In this document: positions 1-9,103 of the stretch, piece by piece
Layout: each line of letters starts with the position of its first letter
Position numbering within the stretch: position 1 is the first letter of the stretch
NCBI RefSeq assembly: GCF_027460065.1
Contig: NZ_JAPYZZ010000002.1
Span: forward strand, 62,001 to 126,000
DNA length: 64,000 nt
Source of the DNA: Martinezella rhizogenes
GTDB taxonomy: Bacteria > Pseudomonadota > Alphaproteobacteria > Rhizobiales > Rhizobiaceae
Reading direction: 5' to 3'
The notes under the pieces: model-generated
What the model saw: the letters and a program-made list of their open reading frames with translations, nothing else
What the model was told of the DNA's origin: nothing
The model's database searches: none
Position numbers and translations under genes: made by a program

Positions 1-661
1 GGATTTTCAAGAGGCTTTCCCAGACGCGCACCTGAAAATCCGTGCCGAGCAAGACCACACGCAGCGGCTTGTCCGCCGTCCAGAGGGCAGGTTCGAAGAT
101 GCGCGCGGCGTAGGGCGCGGTCGCTTCGCGATCCTCGACATAATCCGCATTCGGCCAGCGGCCGGCCATATCCTCGAAACAGGCTCCTTCCTCGCCCGGA
201 TCGGCAAAGGCACAGCCGGCAAGGCCGCGATCGGTGATCATGACCAGCGCAAGCCCGAACGGTGAGGCGTGAAAACCGTAACGGATCGTCAGCCCGCCAC
301 CTTTCGCCTTCCATTCGCCGGGCGACATGGCCTCATGGGTGACGAACAGATCATGCAGGCGGCCGGGTCCGGACATGCCGACCTCGATCGATGTTTCAAG
401 CAGCGGCAGGTCCTCTTCGCGCAGCAGCCGCTTGGCGTGATCGAGCGTCACGGCCTGCAGGAAGGCCTTCGGCGAAAGGCCGGCCCAGCGGGTAAAAGTC
501 TTCTGCAATTGCGTCGGCGACTGGCCGAGCCTGGCGGCGATGGCTTCGAGGGAGGGTTGCTCGCGATAATCCAGCGTCAAAAGCTCGATAACCCCGCGCA
601 CCGTATCGTAATCCGAGCCGATGGGGGTGATGTCTTCGTTCAGCGTAATATTGGCGTTCAT
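1..661 (-). CDS. Ada-like AraC-type regulator / methylated-DNA-cysteine methyltransferase (partial, C-terminus off left edge)
   Basis: The minus-strand reading frame opens at an ATG at 661 and runs without a stop off the left edge (220 codons visible). Residues about 18-115 read as an AraC-type helix-turn-helix domain (LEAIAARLGQSPTQLQKTF, then MSPGEWK). From about residue 118 (LTIRYGFHASPFGLALVM) it continues as the N-terminal part of an Ogt/MGMT alkyltransferase domain. The N-terminal zinc-binding Ada domain is absent, so this is the short AraC-plus-methyltransferase architecture. The catalytic PCHR motif would lie beyond the window and cannot be checked. Likely role: repair of O6-alkylguanine and possible regulation of the adaptive response. 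Confidence 0.85.
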   Translation of the reverse strand, partial: MNANITLNEDITPIGSDYDTVRGVIELLTLDYREQPSLEAIAARLGQSPTQLQKTFTRWAGLSPKAFLQAVTLDHAKRLLREEDLPLLETSIEVGMSGPGRLHDLFVTHEAMSPGEWKAKGGGLTIRYGFHASPFGLALVMITDRGLAGCAFADPGEEGACFEDMAGRWPNADYVEDREATAPYAARIFEPALWTADKPLRVVLLGTDFQVRVWESLLKI

Positions 662-741
662 CGCATGTCTCCTAACGCTTCACAGAAAACCATCAAAGCG
701 CGGCGGCCTCCACCCGTTTCTTGCGCCATGCTCCGTTTCTA

Positions 742-771
742 CCGTATTCCGGCTCAGGGCCGAAATGACGG
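742..771. repeat. Short copy of a hyphenated palindromic repeat
   Basis: The 130-base gap between the Ada-like gene and the DUF2244 gene holds a short sequence whose reverse complement starts CCGTCATTTCGGCCCTGAGC. It matches the left arm of the longer repeat at 21267-21381. It looks like a half-element of an interspersed palindromic family. Confidence 0.5.
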
Positions 772-792
772 AAAGAGAGCGGGATTATCCTC

Positions 793-1275
793 TTACATCC
801 GCCGCCGCACCGTCGCCAGCGCACCACCGAAGGCCCTGGCAAAGCTTTCCCTATCATCCGGATTGAGGAAGGAGCCGATATCGGTCGCCCGGCCCTCACC
901 CGTCACATGCATGGAAACGATGCCGATCTCGTCATGTCGCCGCACCCGGAAGCGTGCCCAGAAAGGATTGAAACGATATTCCACCATGCGCCCGGCGGGA
1001 GAGAATTTGCGGATCGACAGGTTGGTGCGCGATACGCTGACCTCTTCCCGCGCTTTCGCCGCCCGGTAATTGGCGCGGAAGGCGATATAAAGCAGCAGGA
1101 AATCCAGCCCAAAAAACAGCCCGACCGGCCATGCGCCGGTGGCAAGGAAAAAGCCGCCATAGATGAGGCAGGCAAATCCGGTGAGGATGAGAAGCAGCCG
1201 GAAACCGCTTCGGCCAAGCGAACGGTGCGGAACGAGTTCCGCCGCGAAAATCGGCTGGTCGTTGAGCGTATCCAC
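793..1275 (-). CDS. DUF2244 domain membrane protein
   Basis: A 160-residue protein with a short cytoplasmic N-terminus, a hydrophobic hairpin (about residues 24-66) and a charged C-terminal part. This matches the DUF2244 family of alphaproteobacteria, whose function is unknown. The start is a GTG at 1275 preceded by GAGGAAA six bases upstream. It is divergent from nth, with 37 bp between the two starts, as DUF2244 genes often are in this group (recalled, not checked). No catalytic motif is visible. Confidence 0.75.
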   Translation of the reverse strand: MDTLNDQPIFAAELVPHRSLGRSGFRLLLILTGFACLIYGGFFLATGAWPVGLFFGLDFLLLYIAFRANYRAAKAREEVSVSRTNLSIRKFSPAGRMVEYRFNPFWARFRVRRHDEIGIVSMHVTGEGRATDIGSFLNPDDRESFARAFGGALATVRRRM

Positions 1276-1312
1276 GTTGCTTTCCTCAGGGCGGGCTGGC
1301 TATAGATAGTCT

Positions 1313-2095
1313 ATGACAGTCGCCAAGAAACGATCCAGCACCCAAACATTGAAAAAGTCAATTCCGGCGCAGCGGCGCAAACCGGTGCGGGTGAAGTCAG
1401 CCTATTCCAGGGACGAACTCACCGAAATCTTCCGCCGTTTTTCCATTCAGCGGCCGGAGCCGAAAGGCGAGCTGGAACACACCAATCCGTTCACCCTGCT
1501 GGTGGCGGTGGCGCTTTCCGCGCAGGCGACCGATGTGGGCGTTAACCGGGCGACCAGAGCGCTGTTCAAGGTGGCCGATACGCCGGAAAAGATGCTGGCG
1601 CTCGGCGAAGAGCAGCTGATCGGTTACATCAAGACCATCGGCCTTTATCGCAACAAGGCAAAAAACGTCATCGCACTGTCGCAGATGCTGATCGACAATT
1701 TCGGCGGCGAGGTGCCGAAGACCCGCGAGGAACTGGTAACCCTGCCCGGTGTTGGCCGCAAGACGGCCAATGTGGTGATGTCCATGGCCTTCGGCGTACC
1801 CACGCTTGCAGTGGACACGCATGTGTTTCGCATTGCCAACCGGCTCTGTCTTGCGCCCGGCAAAACCCCCGATGAGGTGGAAGACCGGCTGGTGCGCATC
1901 ATTCCCGAACAATATCTGTTCCATGCGCATCACTGGCTGATCCTGCATGGGCGTTATTGCTGCAAGGCGCGCAAGCCGGAATGCGAACGCTGCGTGATTG
2001 CCGATATCTGCAAATCCCCGGAAAAGACCTTCGATATTCCCGCACCGCTGGTGGAATTACCCGCGCAACTGTTCGGTGCGGCCAGCGGCGAATGA
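1313..2095 (+). CDS. nth: Endonuclease III
   Basis: Bifunctional DNA glycosylase/AP lyase that removes oxidised pyrimidines in base excision repair. The 260-residue product has the helix-hairpin-helix motif LPGVGRKTANVVM (residues about 144-156) with catalytic Lys150. The catalytic Asp168 lies in VDTHVFR. The C-terminal iron-sulfur loop has the spacing C-x6-C-x2-C-x5-C (CKARKPECERCVIADIC). About 40 extra basic residues precede the E. coli-like core, which is usual in rhizobial homologues. The start ATG at 1313 has only a weak ribosome-binding site. The 3' end overlaps the convergent EI24-family gene by 39 bp. Confidence 0.95.
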   Translation: MTVAKKRSSTQTLKKSIPAQRRKPVRVKSAYSRDELTEIFRRFSIQRPEPKGELEHTNPFTLLVAVALSAQATDVGVNRATRALFKVADTPEKMLALGEEQLIGYIKTIGLYRNKAKNVIALSQMLIDNFGGEVPKTREELVTLPGVGRKTANVVMSMAFGVPTLAVDTHVFRIANRLCLAPGKTPDEVEDRLVRIIPEQYLFHAHHWLILHGRYCCKARKPECERCVIADICKSPEKTFDIPAPLVELPAQLFGAASGE

Positions 2096-2794
2096 GGGAT
2101 CGCGCCGGCTGACGGCCTTGTGCAGATGCACCATCATCGAGGCGGCGAAAAGCGGCGTCAGCAGGTTGAGGAGCGGCACCGCCAGGAATGCCGCAATCAC
2201 CAGCCCGGCCATGAACACCGTGGTGCGGTGTTTCACCCGGAATAACCGGGCTTCAGCGGGCGAGCGGAAACGCATGGCCGCAAACTCAAAAAACTCCCGA
2301 CCGAGCAGATAACCATTCACCAGAAAAAACGCGATGAGATTGACGCCCGGCACCAGGAGCAACAAAAGTGCCAGGAGGTTGCCGGCAATGACCACGCCGA
2401 AAAACTTGATCGATGACAGCACCGCTTCGCCGATCGGCATCGCCTTGCCGGGCGGGTCATCCGGATAGGTCTTCTTTTCCACCACTTCGGCGACATCATC
2501 GAGAAACAGGCCGGCGATGACGGCCGTGACCGGTGAAATGAGCAGCGCCAGCGCCAGGGCGAGCCCGATGCCGGCGAAAATGGCGAAAACAAAGCTCAGC
2601 CAACCGGCCCAATCGGGCACCCCGGGAATAAGCGTATCGATCCACGGCAGGGCGAAATAGATGAATATGGAGCGGATGGCGAACCACAGCGCCGCGAGCA
2701 CCAGAAGCGTCAGCCCCAGCACCTTCCAGAATACCGACCGGGTCTCGGCGGCAAAGAGATTGTGGAATGCCAGCCGCGCCGCATCAAAAATCAT
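2057..2794 (-). CDS. EI24/CysZ-like integral membrane protein
   Basis: A 245-residue membrane protein with about four strongly hydrophobic segments. Sequence features such as the N-terminal AFHNLFAAETRSVFWKVLGL and the central loop DVAEVVEKKTYPDDPPG are typical of the EI24 (Pfam PF07264) family, which includes the sulfate transporter CysZ. The rhizobial members are usually annotated only as EI24 or 'CysZ-like', and sulfate transport is not shown here because no cys genes are adjacent. The ATG at 2794 is preceded by GGGAG. It is convergent with nth and overlaps its end by 39 bp. Confidence 0.75.
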   Translation of the reverse strand: MIFDAARLAFHNLFAAETRSVFWKVLGLTLLVLAALWFAIRSIFIYFALPWIDTLIPGVPDWAGWLSFVFAIFAGIGLALALALLISPVTAVIAGLFLDDVAEVVEKKTYPDDPPGKAMPIGEAVLSSIKFFGVVIAGNLLALLLLLVPGVNLIAFFLVNGYLLGREFFEFAAMRFRSPAEARLFRVKHRTTVFMAGLVIAAFLAVPLLNLLTPLFAASMMVHLHKAVSRRDPSFAAGRTEQLRG

Positions 2795-2922
2795 TCGGAA
2801 CTCCCTTGACGCCCCTGGCGTTGAAACTCACTTGTCAACGAGATAGGGGCTGGCCGTTCACTCCGCAAGACGGGTGCAGGGACTTGCTGCTGTCGTGAAT
2901 TAAACCGCAGATGGAATTTCCC

Positions 2923-2951
2923 TTGAATAAAAGGTAGCCCTAAAATATAAT
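2923..2951 (+). promoter_or_regulatory. Sigma-70-type promoter for the RpiR-type gene
   Basis: TTGAAT (2923-2928) and TATAAT (2946-2951) are separated by exactly 17 bases. This is a near-consensus housekeeping promoter in an unusually AT-rich patch. It points at the regulator gene about 145 bases downstream, leaving a leader of roughly 135 bases. Confidence 0.55.
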
Positions 2952-2992
2952 AAACCATCTACGATAATTCGCATTCCGGTCCGGTGGAGGAC

Positions 2993-3073
2993 ATGGCCGG
3001 GAAAGCTCGTCCCCACCGTCAAATCGCGGTTCGCACGCTTGCACGGGCGCGCGAATGCATCACCGTTCAATAA
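2993..3073 (+). CDS. Possible 26-residue leader ORF
   Basis: ATG at 2993 lies two bases after a strong GGTGGAGG ribosome-binding site. The frame runs 26 codons to TAA at 3071-3073, about 20 bases before the RpiR-type gene and in a different frame. It sits inside the predicted leader transcript from the 2923 promoter. The predicted peptide is arginine-rich with no recognisable motif. It could be an upstream ORF that modulates translation of the regulator, or chance. Confidence 0.3.
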   Translation: MAGKARPHRQIAVRTLARARECITVQ

Positions 3074-3095
3074 CTAAAAAATAAAAGAGGCGTTG

Positions 3096-3926
3096 GTGGA
3101 AAAGCTGCTGTTGAACCTTACGCGCGCCATGAAGGCAGGAACCCCTTCCGAGCGCAAGATTGCCAAATATCTGATCGAGCATCTGGATGAGTTGCCGTTC
3201 GAGACGGCACAGACGCTGGCCGCCAAGCTCAGCCTCAGTCCGATGACGGTCGGCCGGTTCCTGCGTTCTCTGGGATACCGGCAATTCAGCGACATCCGCG
3301 CCGATCTGCGCCATGCGGAAGAAACCGTCGGCGCAGACCAGCCCGTGACGACCGAAGGCGGCGAACGGCATTCCAACCCGTTTTCACAACTTCTGTCGCA
3401 GCAGATCCAGGCGATCCAGACCGCCTTCGATATGACCACCCAGACGATCTGGCGTCTTGCCATGAACGAGATCACCTCAGCGGGCGATGTCTTTCTGGCG
3501 ACCTCTCCGGAAGGCCTCGATGCCAGCAGGCACTTTTACGGGCGGCTTCTGGAATGCCGGAGCCACATTCACCACCTCGGCAGCGACAATGCGGCCTATG
3601 TCGCCCTGTGGGATTACGAACCCGAGCAGACGCTGCTCGTCATCATGGATTGCGGCGGCAACCTCTTGCCCCTGCAGCGCCTGTCGGCCACGGCCCGCAA
3701 GGGCGGTTACAGAACGCTTCTGATCACCACCCGTTTTTACGAATGGGGACCGGAAAGCGTCGATCTCTGTCTTGCCATGCCGCAGAGCCAGAGTGGCGGC
3801 CAAGGCCTGCTGCAACTGGTCTCCCTGCTGGAATTCACCCTTTGCGCGCTGAGCGCCGGGGCCGACGACGCCGGCAGGACCCGGACAAAAAACCTTGCCG
3901 CCCTGAAACGCTCGCTGCGCAGCTGA
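3096..3926 (+). CDS. MurR/RpiR-family transcriptional regulator
   Basis: The product has an N-terminal HTH_6 domain (ERKIAKYLIEHLDELPFETA, then LSLSPMTVGRFLRSLGYRQF). A C-terminal SIS-like sugar-phosphate-binding domain follows (from about residue 125, with DVFLATSPEGLDASRHFYGR and LLVIMDCGGNLLPL). Such proteins usually sense a phosphosugar and control a neighbouring sugar pathway. GTG at 3096, five bases after AAGAGG, is chosen; a TTG at 3093 would add one residue but lies too close to that site. The target is unknown. The gene stands alone on the plus strand, convergent with the FGGY kinase operon. Confidence 0.8.
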   Translation: MEKLLLNLTRAMKAGTPSERKIAKYLIEHLDELPFETAQTLAAKLSLSPMTVGRFLRSLGYRQFSDIRADLRHAEETVGADQPVTTEGGERHSNPFSQLLSQQIQAIQTAFDMTTQTIWRLAMNEITSAGDVFLATSPEGLDASRHFYGRLLECRSHIHHLGSDNAAYVALWDYEPEQTLLVIMDCGGNLLPLQRLSATARKGGYRTLLITTRFYEWGPESVDLCLAMPQSQSGGQGLLQLVSLLEFTLCALSAGADDAGRTRTKNLAALKRSLRS

Positions 3927-3965
3927 TTGCGCTTGGCGGGCGATAGGATCGAGCGGCTACCACTT

Positions 3966-4090
3966 GTTTCTTCTCCCCGCCGGCGAGAAGTCCGCGGCAG
4001 CGGGATGAGGGGGCAAGATCTCCGAAATCCGGCAACGGTGCCCCCTCATCCGACCCTTCGGGCCACCTTCTCCCCTCGGGGAGAAGAAAT
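3966..4090. repeat. RIME-like rhizobial intergenic mosaic palindromic element
   Basis: An imperfect inverted repeat of about 125 bases with outer arms TTTCTTCTCCCCGCCGGCGA and CTTCTCCCCTCGGGGAGAAG. Inner arms are GATGAGGGGGCA and TGCCCCCTCATC. It lies between two convergent transcription units. A second copy is at 24161-24290. The layout resembles the RIME class of Rhizobiaceae intergenic repeats, and it could form a long bidirectional hairpin in RNA. Confidence 0.7.
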
Positions 4091-4126
4091 ACGCCGCACC
4101 CGCCAGCATAATTCCAATCTAATAAA

Positions 4127-5701
4127 TCAAAGACTTTCCAGTTCCTGGCGATGCCGGTACATGGCGAGGAAACGGCGATAATCCCGCTCGTAATGCGCCG
4201 TCAGCGCCGGATTTCCCGAGATTTCCGCATTGCCCGGATACATGGCCGCTCCTGCCGCCGCTAGGCTCGCATGCACACCGCCGGCCGTCGCCGCCGTCAT
4301 CGCCGTGCCGAGCAGCACCGCGTCAGCGGTGGCGGGAACCACGATGCGTTTGCCCGTCACATCGGCGTAAAGCTCCATCAATAGCGGGTTCTTCACATGC
4401 CCGCCGGTAACGTGCAGCGTTTCCACCGCATAACCGAAACGCTCCATGGCATCGAGCACATGGCGTGCGCCGAGCGCGATCGCGACCGCAGTGCGCCAAT
4501 AAAGACGGCAGAGACTGTCGAAGGAGGTATCGAGCGTCAGCCCGCTGATGACGCCGACCGCATGCGGATCGGCAAGCGGCGAACGGTTGCCGTGGAAGTC
4601 AGGCAGAACATGCAGCCGATCCGCAAAGGCCTCACCCTCCAGTTCGCGCAATTCAGTGACGCGCGCAACGATGCGGGCATGCAAGGCCGTATCCGGGTCG
4701 CCACCCGCCGCATGCATGCGCACGATATGGTCGAGCAACGCACCGGTGGCCGATTGCCCACCTTCCACCAGCCAGTGGCCGGGCAGCACCGCCTGCCAAT
4801 AGGGTCCCCACAGGCTGCGGCCCGGCATCGGCTCCGCGGACATGGCGACAAGGCAGCTCGACGTGCCGGCGATCAGCGCGACATGTTTGCCGACATCCTC
4901 GGCAAGGCATCCGCCCAGGGCACCGAGCGTGCCGGCATAGGCATCGATCATGCCCGCCGCCACCTGGCAGCCGGTGTCGAGACCGAGTTCGGCGGCGGCC
5001 TCGGGCGAAAGCGGGCCGATGGCGCCGCCGGGCATGACGGTGGTTTCGGGCAGGCCTGCTCGCTCCTTCAGGTCGGCAAGTCCGGCAAATGCCAGATAAT
5101 CCGCCTGCCAGCCGGGATTCTCCTGCGCCAGGAAGTTCCATTTCGCCGTCTGCGTGCAATTGGAGCGCTTTGCCGAACCGGTCGCCTTCCAGGTGAGGAA
5201 ATCCGCGAGATCGAAGGCGAAGGACATGCGCGCCCAGCTCTCCGGCATATGCGCCTTCAGCCACATCAACTTCGGCATCTGCATTTCCGGCGAGACACTG
5301 TTGCCGGCGAAATCGAGCACCCGATGGCCCGAGGCCGTCAGCCGGTCGGCCTCGCTGATGGCGCGATGGTCGAGCCAGACGATGGTGTCGAAGCGGTCTT
5401 CCGCGGTCGTGGAAACCGAAACCGGCTCACCCCGCCCATCACGGATGACCAGCGAGCAGGTGGCGTCAAAACCAATGGCGGCAATGCTTTGCGGCAGGAC
5501 GCCGGCATCGGCAAGCGCCGCCTTCACGGCGATGCAGACGGCATTCCATATATCGGAGGAATCATGCTCGGCATGGTTTTCACGCGGCCGCTGCATGAGG
5601 ATGGGATGGGTGGAGCGCGCGAGCAGCCGACCGGTCGGATCAAAAATCCCGGCCCGGGCGCTCGCCGTACCGACATCGACAGCGACGAGATTTTGACGCA
5701 T
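4127..5701 (-). CDS. FGGY-family pentulose kinase (ribulokinase-like)
   Basis: A 524-residue carbohydrate kinase. The N-terminal phosphate-binding segment is VAVDVGTASARAGIFD. The FGGY core includes GMIDAYAGTLGALGG and ALIAGTSSCLVAMS, and the C-terminal adenosine motif is LHVTGGHVKNPLLMELYADV. Length and motifs fit the D-ribulokinase-like FGGY subgroup better than xylulokinase, but the substrate is inferred. ATG at 5701 is chosen over the in-frame TTG at 5704. It is the last gene of the polyol operon, 57 bp after the HAD gene, and would phosphorylate a pentulose made by polyol oxidation. Confidence 0.8.
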   Translation of the reverse strand: MRQNLVAVDVGTASARAGIFDPTGRLLARSTHPILMQRPRENHAEHDSSDIWNAVCIAVKAALADAGVLPQSIAAIGFDATCSLVIRDGRGEPVSVSTTAEDRFDTIVWLDHRAISEADRLTASGHRVLDFAGNSVSPEMQMPKLMWLKAHMPESWARMSFAFDLADFLTWKATGSAKRSNCTQTAKWNFLAQENPGWQADYLAFAGLADLKERAGLPETTVMPGGAIGPLSPEAAAELGLDTGCQVAAGMIDAYAGTLGALGGCLAEDVGKHVALIAGTSSCLVAMSAEPMPGRSLWGPYWQAVLPGHWLVEGGQSATGALLDHIVRMHAAGGDPDTALHARIVARVTELRELEGEAFADRLHVLPDFHGNRSPLADPHAVGVISGLTLDTSFDSLCRLYWRTAVAIALGARHVLDAMERFGYAVETLHVTGGHVKNPLLMELYADVTGKRIVVPATADAVLLGTAMTAATAGGVHASLAAAGAAMYPGNAEISGNPALTAHYERDYRRFLAMYRHRQELESL

Positions 5702-5758
5702 CAAGACTGCAATTCCATCCCTGGCGGAGCGACCCGGCGGCGGCAGGCAAGATCAGGC

Positions 5759-6475
5759 TCAGCCTGCGTCACGTTCCACCTGGTCAAAACCGCCCCTCCC
5801 CACATAGCTGCCGACAAGTTGGACCAAATCCGGCATGGCGTCAAACACGGCATCGGCCCCCAGACCGGCGATCTTTTCACGGAATGCGGGAAAGCGCGCA
5901 TGCGATCCGCCGGTGAAGGCAAAAACGCCCATGCCGGCTGCCTTTGCGGCGGCAATGCCGGCCGGGCTGTCCTCAATCACGATACAGTGACGCGGATCAG
6001 TGCCCATGGCGCGCGCCGCATGCAGGAAGAGATCGGGAGCCGGCTTGCCGTTCTTCACCATGGTGGCGCTGAAGACATGCGGCTCGAATTTGTCGATCAG
6101 GCCCGTCAGCCCCAGCGAATAACGGATACGCTCCGGCTGGCTGGAAGAGGCGACACAGCGCTTTAACGGCAGAAGCCGGTCCAGCGTCTCGGCAATATCG
6201 TCGATCGGCTTCAATTCGGTGCGGAAGCGCTCGAACAGCGTCGCCCGCATATGGTCGAGAAAATCGATGTCGGTTTCGACACCATAATCCTCGAACAAGG
6301 TCGCCGTCATGCTGGCGACGCTGCGGCCGAGAAAGCGTTCATAAGCTTCCTCTTCCCCCATCGTCACGCCGAGATGGGAGAGCATGTCCAGAAGCACCGC
6401 AATCGAGACCGGCTCGCTGTCGACGAGAACGCCGTCGCAATCGAAAATCAGCAGAGGCCCGGTGCGGTCGTCCAT
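5759..6475 (-). CDS. HAD-superfamily sugar-phosphate phosphatase-like hydrolase
   Basis: The product (238 residues from ATG 6475) has HAD motif I LLIFDCDGVLVDSE near the N-terminus, motif II CVASSSQPERI, motif III Lys in KNGKPAPDLFL and motif IV VIEDSPAGIAAAKAAGM. The helical cap lies between motifs I and II, as in the HAD-IA beta-phosphoglucomutase/sugar phosphatase group. An alternative ATG at 6505 would add ten residues and overlap the end of mtlK; neither start has a strong ribosome-binding site. It lies 7 bp after mtlK and probably acts on a phosphorylated sugar or polyol of the same pathway. Confidence 0.78.
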   Translation of the reverse strand: MDDRTGPLLIFDCDGVLVDSEPVSIAVLLDMLSHLGVTMGEEEAYERFLGRSVASMTATLFEDYGVETDIDFLDHMRATLFERFRTELKPIDDIAETLDRLLPLKRCVASSSQPERIRYSLGLTGLIDKFEPHVFSATMVKNGKPAPDLFLHAARAMGTDPRHCIVIEDSPAGIAAAKAAGMGVFAFTGGSHARFPAFREKIAGLGADAVFDAMPDLVQLVGSYVGRGGFDQVERDAG

Positions 6476-6482
6476 CTCATGG

Positions 6483-7967
6483 TCACTTTTCAGCCAGCTT
6501 GTCATCCAGATAAAGCCGCAAGGTCTTCGCCGTGCCTTCTTGCCACAGCGTCTTCAATGCATGGGCGAAGCGTTTACGGAAAAGCTCCGATTCGGCAACC
6601 GCCCCGAAGATATCGTCAAGCGCGAGGAAGGTCATCGGATCGTCCTTGGCCTTGAGGGCCGCCGCCTGCAGGCGCTCGGCGCTGGCATCGTTGAAGGTGA
6701 TTTCCTTGCCACTGTCCGACGTGCCGTAGAAATAACGGCACCACAGCGCCGAGACCAGCGCCAGGCCGATGATGTCTTCGCCGCGCGACAGCCGATCTGA
6801 AGTGGAAGGCAGGATGAATTTCGGCTGGCGATTGGAGCCATCTTGAGCCAGGCGTGGAATGGTGTCGCCAATCTTCGGGTTGAGGAAACGCCGTTCGATC
6901 AGCGCGAAATAATCGTTGAGATTGGTATCAGGCACCGGCGGAATGACCGGAATGATCTCGTCCTTCTCCAGCTTTGCGAGAAACGCCCGGATCAGCGAAT
7001 GCTCCATCGCCTCATGGACAAAGTGGATGTCGAGCAGGGCCGCGGGATAGGCGATTGCCGCATGGCCGCCATTGAGAATACGGATTTTCATATGTTCGTA
7101 AGGCGCAACATCCTGCACAAACTGCACGCCCGCCTTTTCCAGCGCCGGGCGGCCCGCCGGAAAGTTATCTTCCATCACCCATTGCTTGAACTCTTCGCAG
7201 AAGACCGGCCAATTGTCCTCGATGCCGAAATCGTCGCGGGCAATATTGCGTTCGCGCTCGCCGGTGGCGGGGGTGATGCGGTCGACCATGGAATTCGGGA
7301 AGGCGACGTTTTCGCCGATCCAGTTGGCGAAGGCCGGGTCGGAGAGCGCGGCCAGCCCGACCACCGCGTTTTTCGTGACCTTGCCATTGTGGGGAATGTT
7401 GTCGCAGGACATGACGGTGAAGGGCTGCAGGCCCCTGTCACGCCGCGCCTTCAGCCCGGCAACGATGAGGCCGAACACGGTTTTCGGCGCGGACGGGTTC
7501 TTGCCGTCTTCGGCAATGGCCGGATGCTGCGGATTGAAGGAGCCGGAGGCATCGATGAAATAACCGCCTTCGGTAATCGTCATCGAAACGATACGGATTT
7601 TCGGATCGGCAAGCGTATCGATGATGGCGCTGGTGTCGCCGACCTTCAGAATGTCGATCATCGGCCCGGTCACGCGCGCGCCGGTGCGGTTATTGTCCTG
7701 CTCCACGACAGTGGTCAGGAAATCCTGTGCGGCAAGCTTTTCGCGCATCACGGCATCAGACGGCAGTACGCCGGCGCCGATGATGGCGAAGTCATGGTCC
7801 GTACCCGTATTGAACAGGTCATCGAGATAGACCGCCTGATGGGCGCGGTGGAAATTGCCGACGCCGAAATGCACGATGCCGGCGGACAGATCGGCGCGGG
7901 AATAGGCCGGAACCGCCGCCGTCTTTCTGGCGTCTTCAAGCGTTGCGAGGGAGAGTTTGCATGTCAT
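6483..7967 (-). CDS. mtlK: Mannitol 2-dehydrogenase (polyol dehydrogenase)
   Basis: NAD-dependent oxidation of D-mannitol to D-fructose; family members also oxidise D-arabitol or sorbitol. The 494-residue length is typical of long-chain mannitol dehydrogenases. The N-terminal nucleotide-binding region reads IVHFGVGNFHRAHQAVYLDD. The family substrate-site segments are VMSCDNIPHNG, FPNSMVDRITP and the catalytic-Lys region KIRILNGGHAAIAYP. The ATG at 7967 is preceded by GAGGAT. It follows the smoK-type ATPase by 125 bp on the same strand, in the place the mtlK gene has in the Sinorhizobium smo locus. The smoS sorbitol dehydrogenase that precedes mtlK there is missing. Confidence 0.9.
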   Translation of the reverse strand: MTCKLSLATLEDARKTAAVPAYSRADLSAGIVHFGVGNFHRAHQAVYLDDLFNTGTDHDFAIIGAGVLPSDAVMREKLAAQDFLTTVVEQDNNRTGARVTGPMIDILKVGDTSAIIDTLADPKIRIVSMTITEGGYFIDASGSFNPQHPAIAEDGKNPSAPKTVFGLIVAGLKARRDRGLQPFTVMSCDNIPHNGKVTKNAVVGLAALSDPAFANWIGENVAFPNSMVDRITPATGERERNIARDDFGIEDNWPVFCEEFKQWVMEDNFPAGRPALEKAGVQFVQDVAPYEHMKIRILNGGHAAIAYPAALLDIHFVHEAMEHSLIRAFLAKLEKDEIIPVIPPVPDTNLNDYFALIERRFLNPKIGDTIPRLAQDGSNRQPKFILPSTSDRLSRGEDIIGLALVSALWCRYFYGTSDSGKEITFNDASAERLQAAALKAKDDPMTFLALDDIFGAVAESELFRKRFAHALKTLWQEGTAKTLRLYLDDKLAEK

Positions 7968-8092
7968 GTCACGATCCTCGAAGGGGAAACGTTGGTCGTG
8001 CCGATCGCCCTCTTGCCGGGCAATCGGCCTGTCGGAGCACCGCCAGCCGCAAGCGGCAGTCAGGCGGTAAAGCTTTTTGGAGTCGCTTCCCC

Positions 8093-9091
8093 CTAGATCG
8101 CCTTGCCCTTGTCATCGAACCTGTGGATCTTGGTATCGTCGGGGGTGATGAAGACGGTATCGCCGTGTTTGCATTCGAACTCGCCATCGGTTCTGGCGGT
8201 AATCGGGCCGATGCCAGGCACCTCGAGATGCAGGAAGGTATCGGAGCCGAGATGTTCGGCCACCGTCACCTTGCCCTGCCAGAGGCCACTTTCTTTCGAC
8301 AGCACCAGATGTTCCGGCCGCACGCCGGCGGTGGCGGCATTCTTGCTGCGGGCGAAGTCGCCGGTGATGAGGTTCATGCGCGGCGAGCCGATGAAGCCAG
8401 CGACGAAGAGGTTGGCGGGCGAGCGGTAAAGCTCCATCGGCGAGCCGACCTGCTCGATATTGCCCCGGTTCAAGACGACGATCTTGTCGGCCATGGTCAT
8501 GGCTTCCACCTGGTCGTGGGTGACGTAGATCATGGTCGTCTTCAGCGTGTTGTGCAGTTCGGAGATTTCCAGCCGCATAGTGCCGCGCAGCGCCGCATCG
8601 AGGTTGGAGAGCGGCTCGTCGAACAGGAAGGCGGAGGGTTCGCGCACGATGGCGCGGCCGATGGCAACGCGCTGGCGCTGGCCGCCTGAGAGCTGTGAGG
8701 GCCGGCGCTCGAGATAATCGGTGAGGTTCAGCACGCGGGCGGCATCCTCGACCTTCTTGTCGATGACAGCCTTGTCGAGCTTGGCCATCTTCAGCGGGAA
8801 GGCGATGTTGTTTCTCACACTCATATGCGGGTAGAGCGCATAGGACTGGAACACCATGGCAAGACCGCGCTCTGCGGGTGCGCGCTCCGTCACATCCTTG
8901 CCGTCGATGACGATCTTGCCGCCGGAGACGTCTTCCAGCCCGGCAATGAGCCGCAAAAGCGTGGACTTGCCACAGCCGGAGGGGCCGACGAAGACGACGA
9001 ATTCGCCGTCATGGATATCGAGATCGATCGACGGGATGACTTTCGCCTCACCGAAGAGCTTGGACACGTTCTGAAGGGAAATGCTGCCCAT
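8093..9091 (-). CDS. smoK: Polyol ABC transporter ATP-binding protein (SmoK/MalK/UgpC type)
   Basis: A 332-residue CUT1-family ATPase. It has Walker [13 protein letters not shown] (about residue 36), signature [14 protein letters not shown], Walker [14 protein letters not shown] and switch His in [13 protein letters not shown]-terminal TOBE/regulatory domain follows ([12 protein letters not shown]). It would energise uptake of a polyol at the inner membrane together with the two permeases encoded just upstream, 12 bp away. Symbol assigned by gene order and family. Confidence 0.88.
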   Translation of the reverse strand: MGSISLQNVSKLFGEAKVIPSIDLDIHDGEFVVFVGPSGCGKSTLLRLIAGLEDVSGGKIVIDGKDVTERAPAERGLAMVFQSYALYPHMSVRNNIAFPLKMAKLDKAVIDKKVEDAARVLNLTDYLERRPSQLSGGQRQRVAIGRAIVREPSAFLFDEPLSNLDAALRGTMRLEISELHNTLKTTMIYVTHDQVEAMTMADKIVVLNRGNIEQVGSPMELYRSPANLFVAGFIGSPRMNLITGDFARSKNAATAGVRPEHLVLSKESGLWQGKVTVAEHLGSDTFLHLEVPGIGPITARTDGEFECKHGDTVFITPDDTKIHRFDDKGKAI

Positions 9092-9103
9092 GTTTGTCGT
9101 TCC

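Noticed and set aside
4397-6166. 589-codon plus-strand frame opposite the FGGY kinase and HAD genes
   Set aside because: Antisense to two recognised genes, low-complexity composition and no motif.
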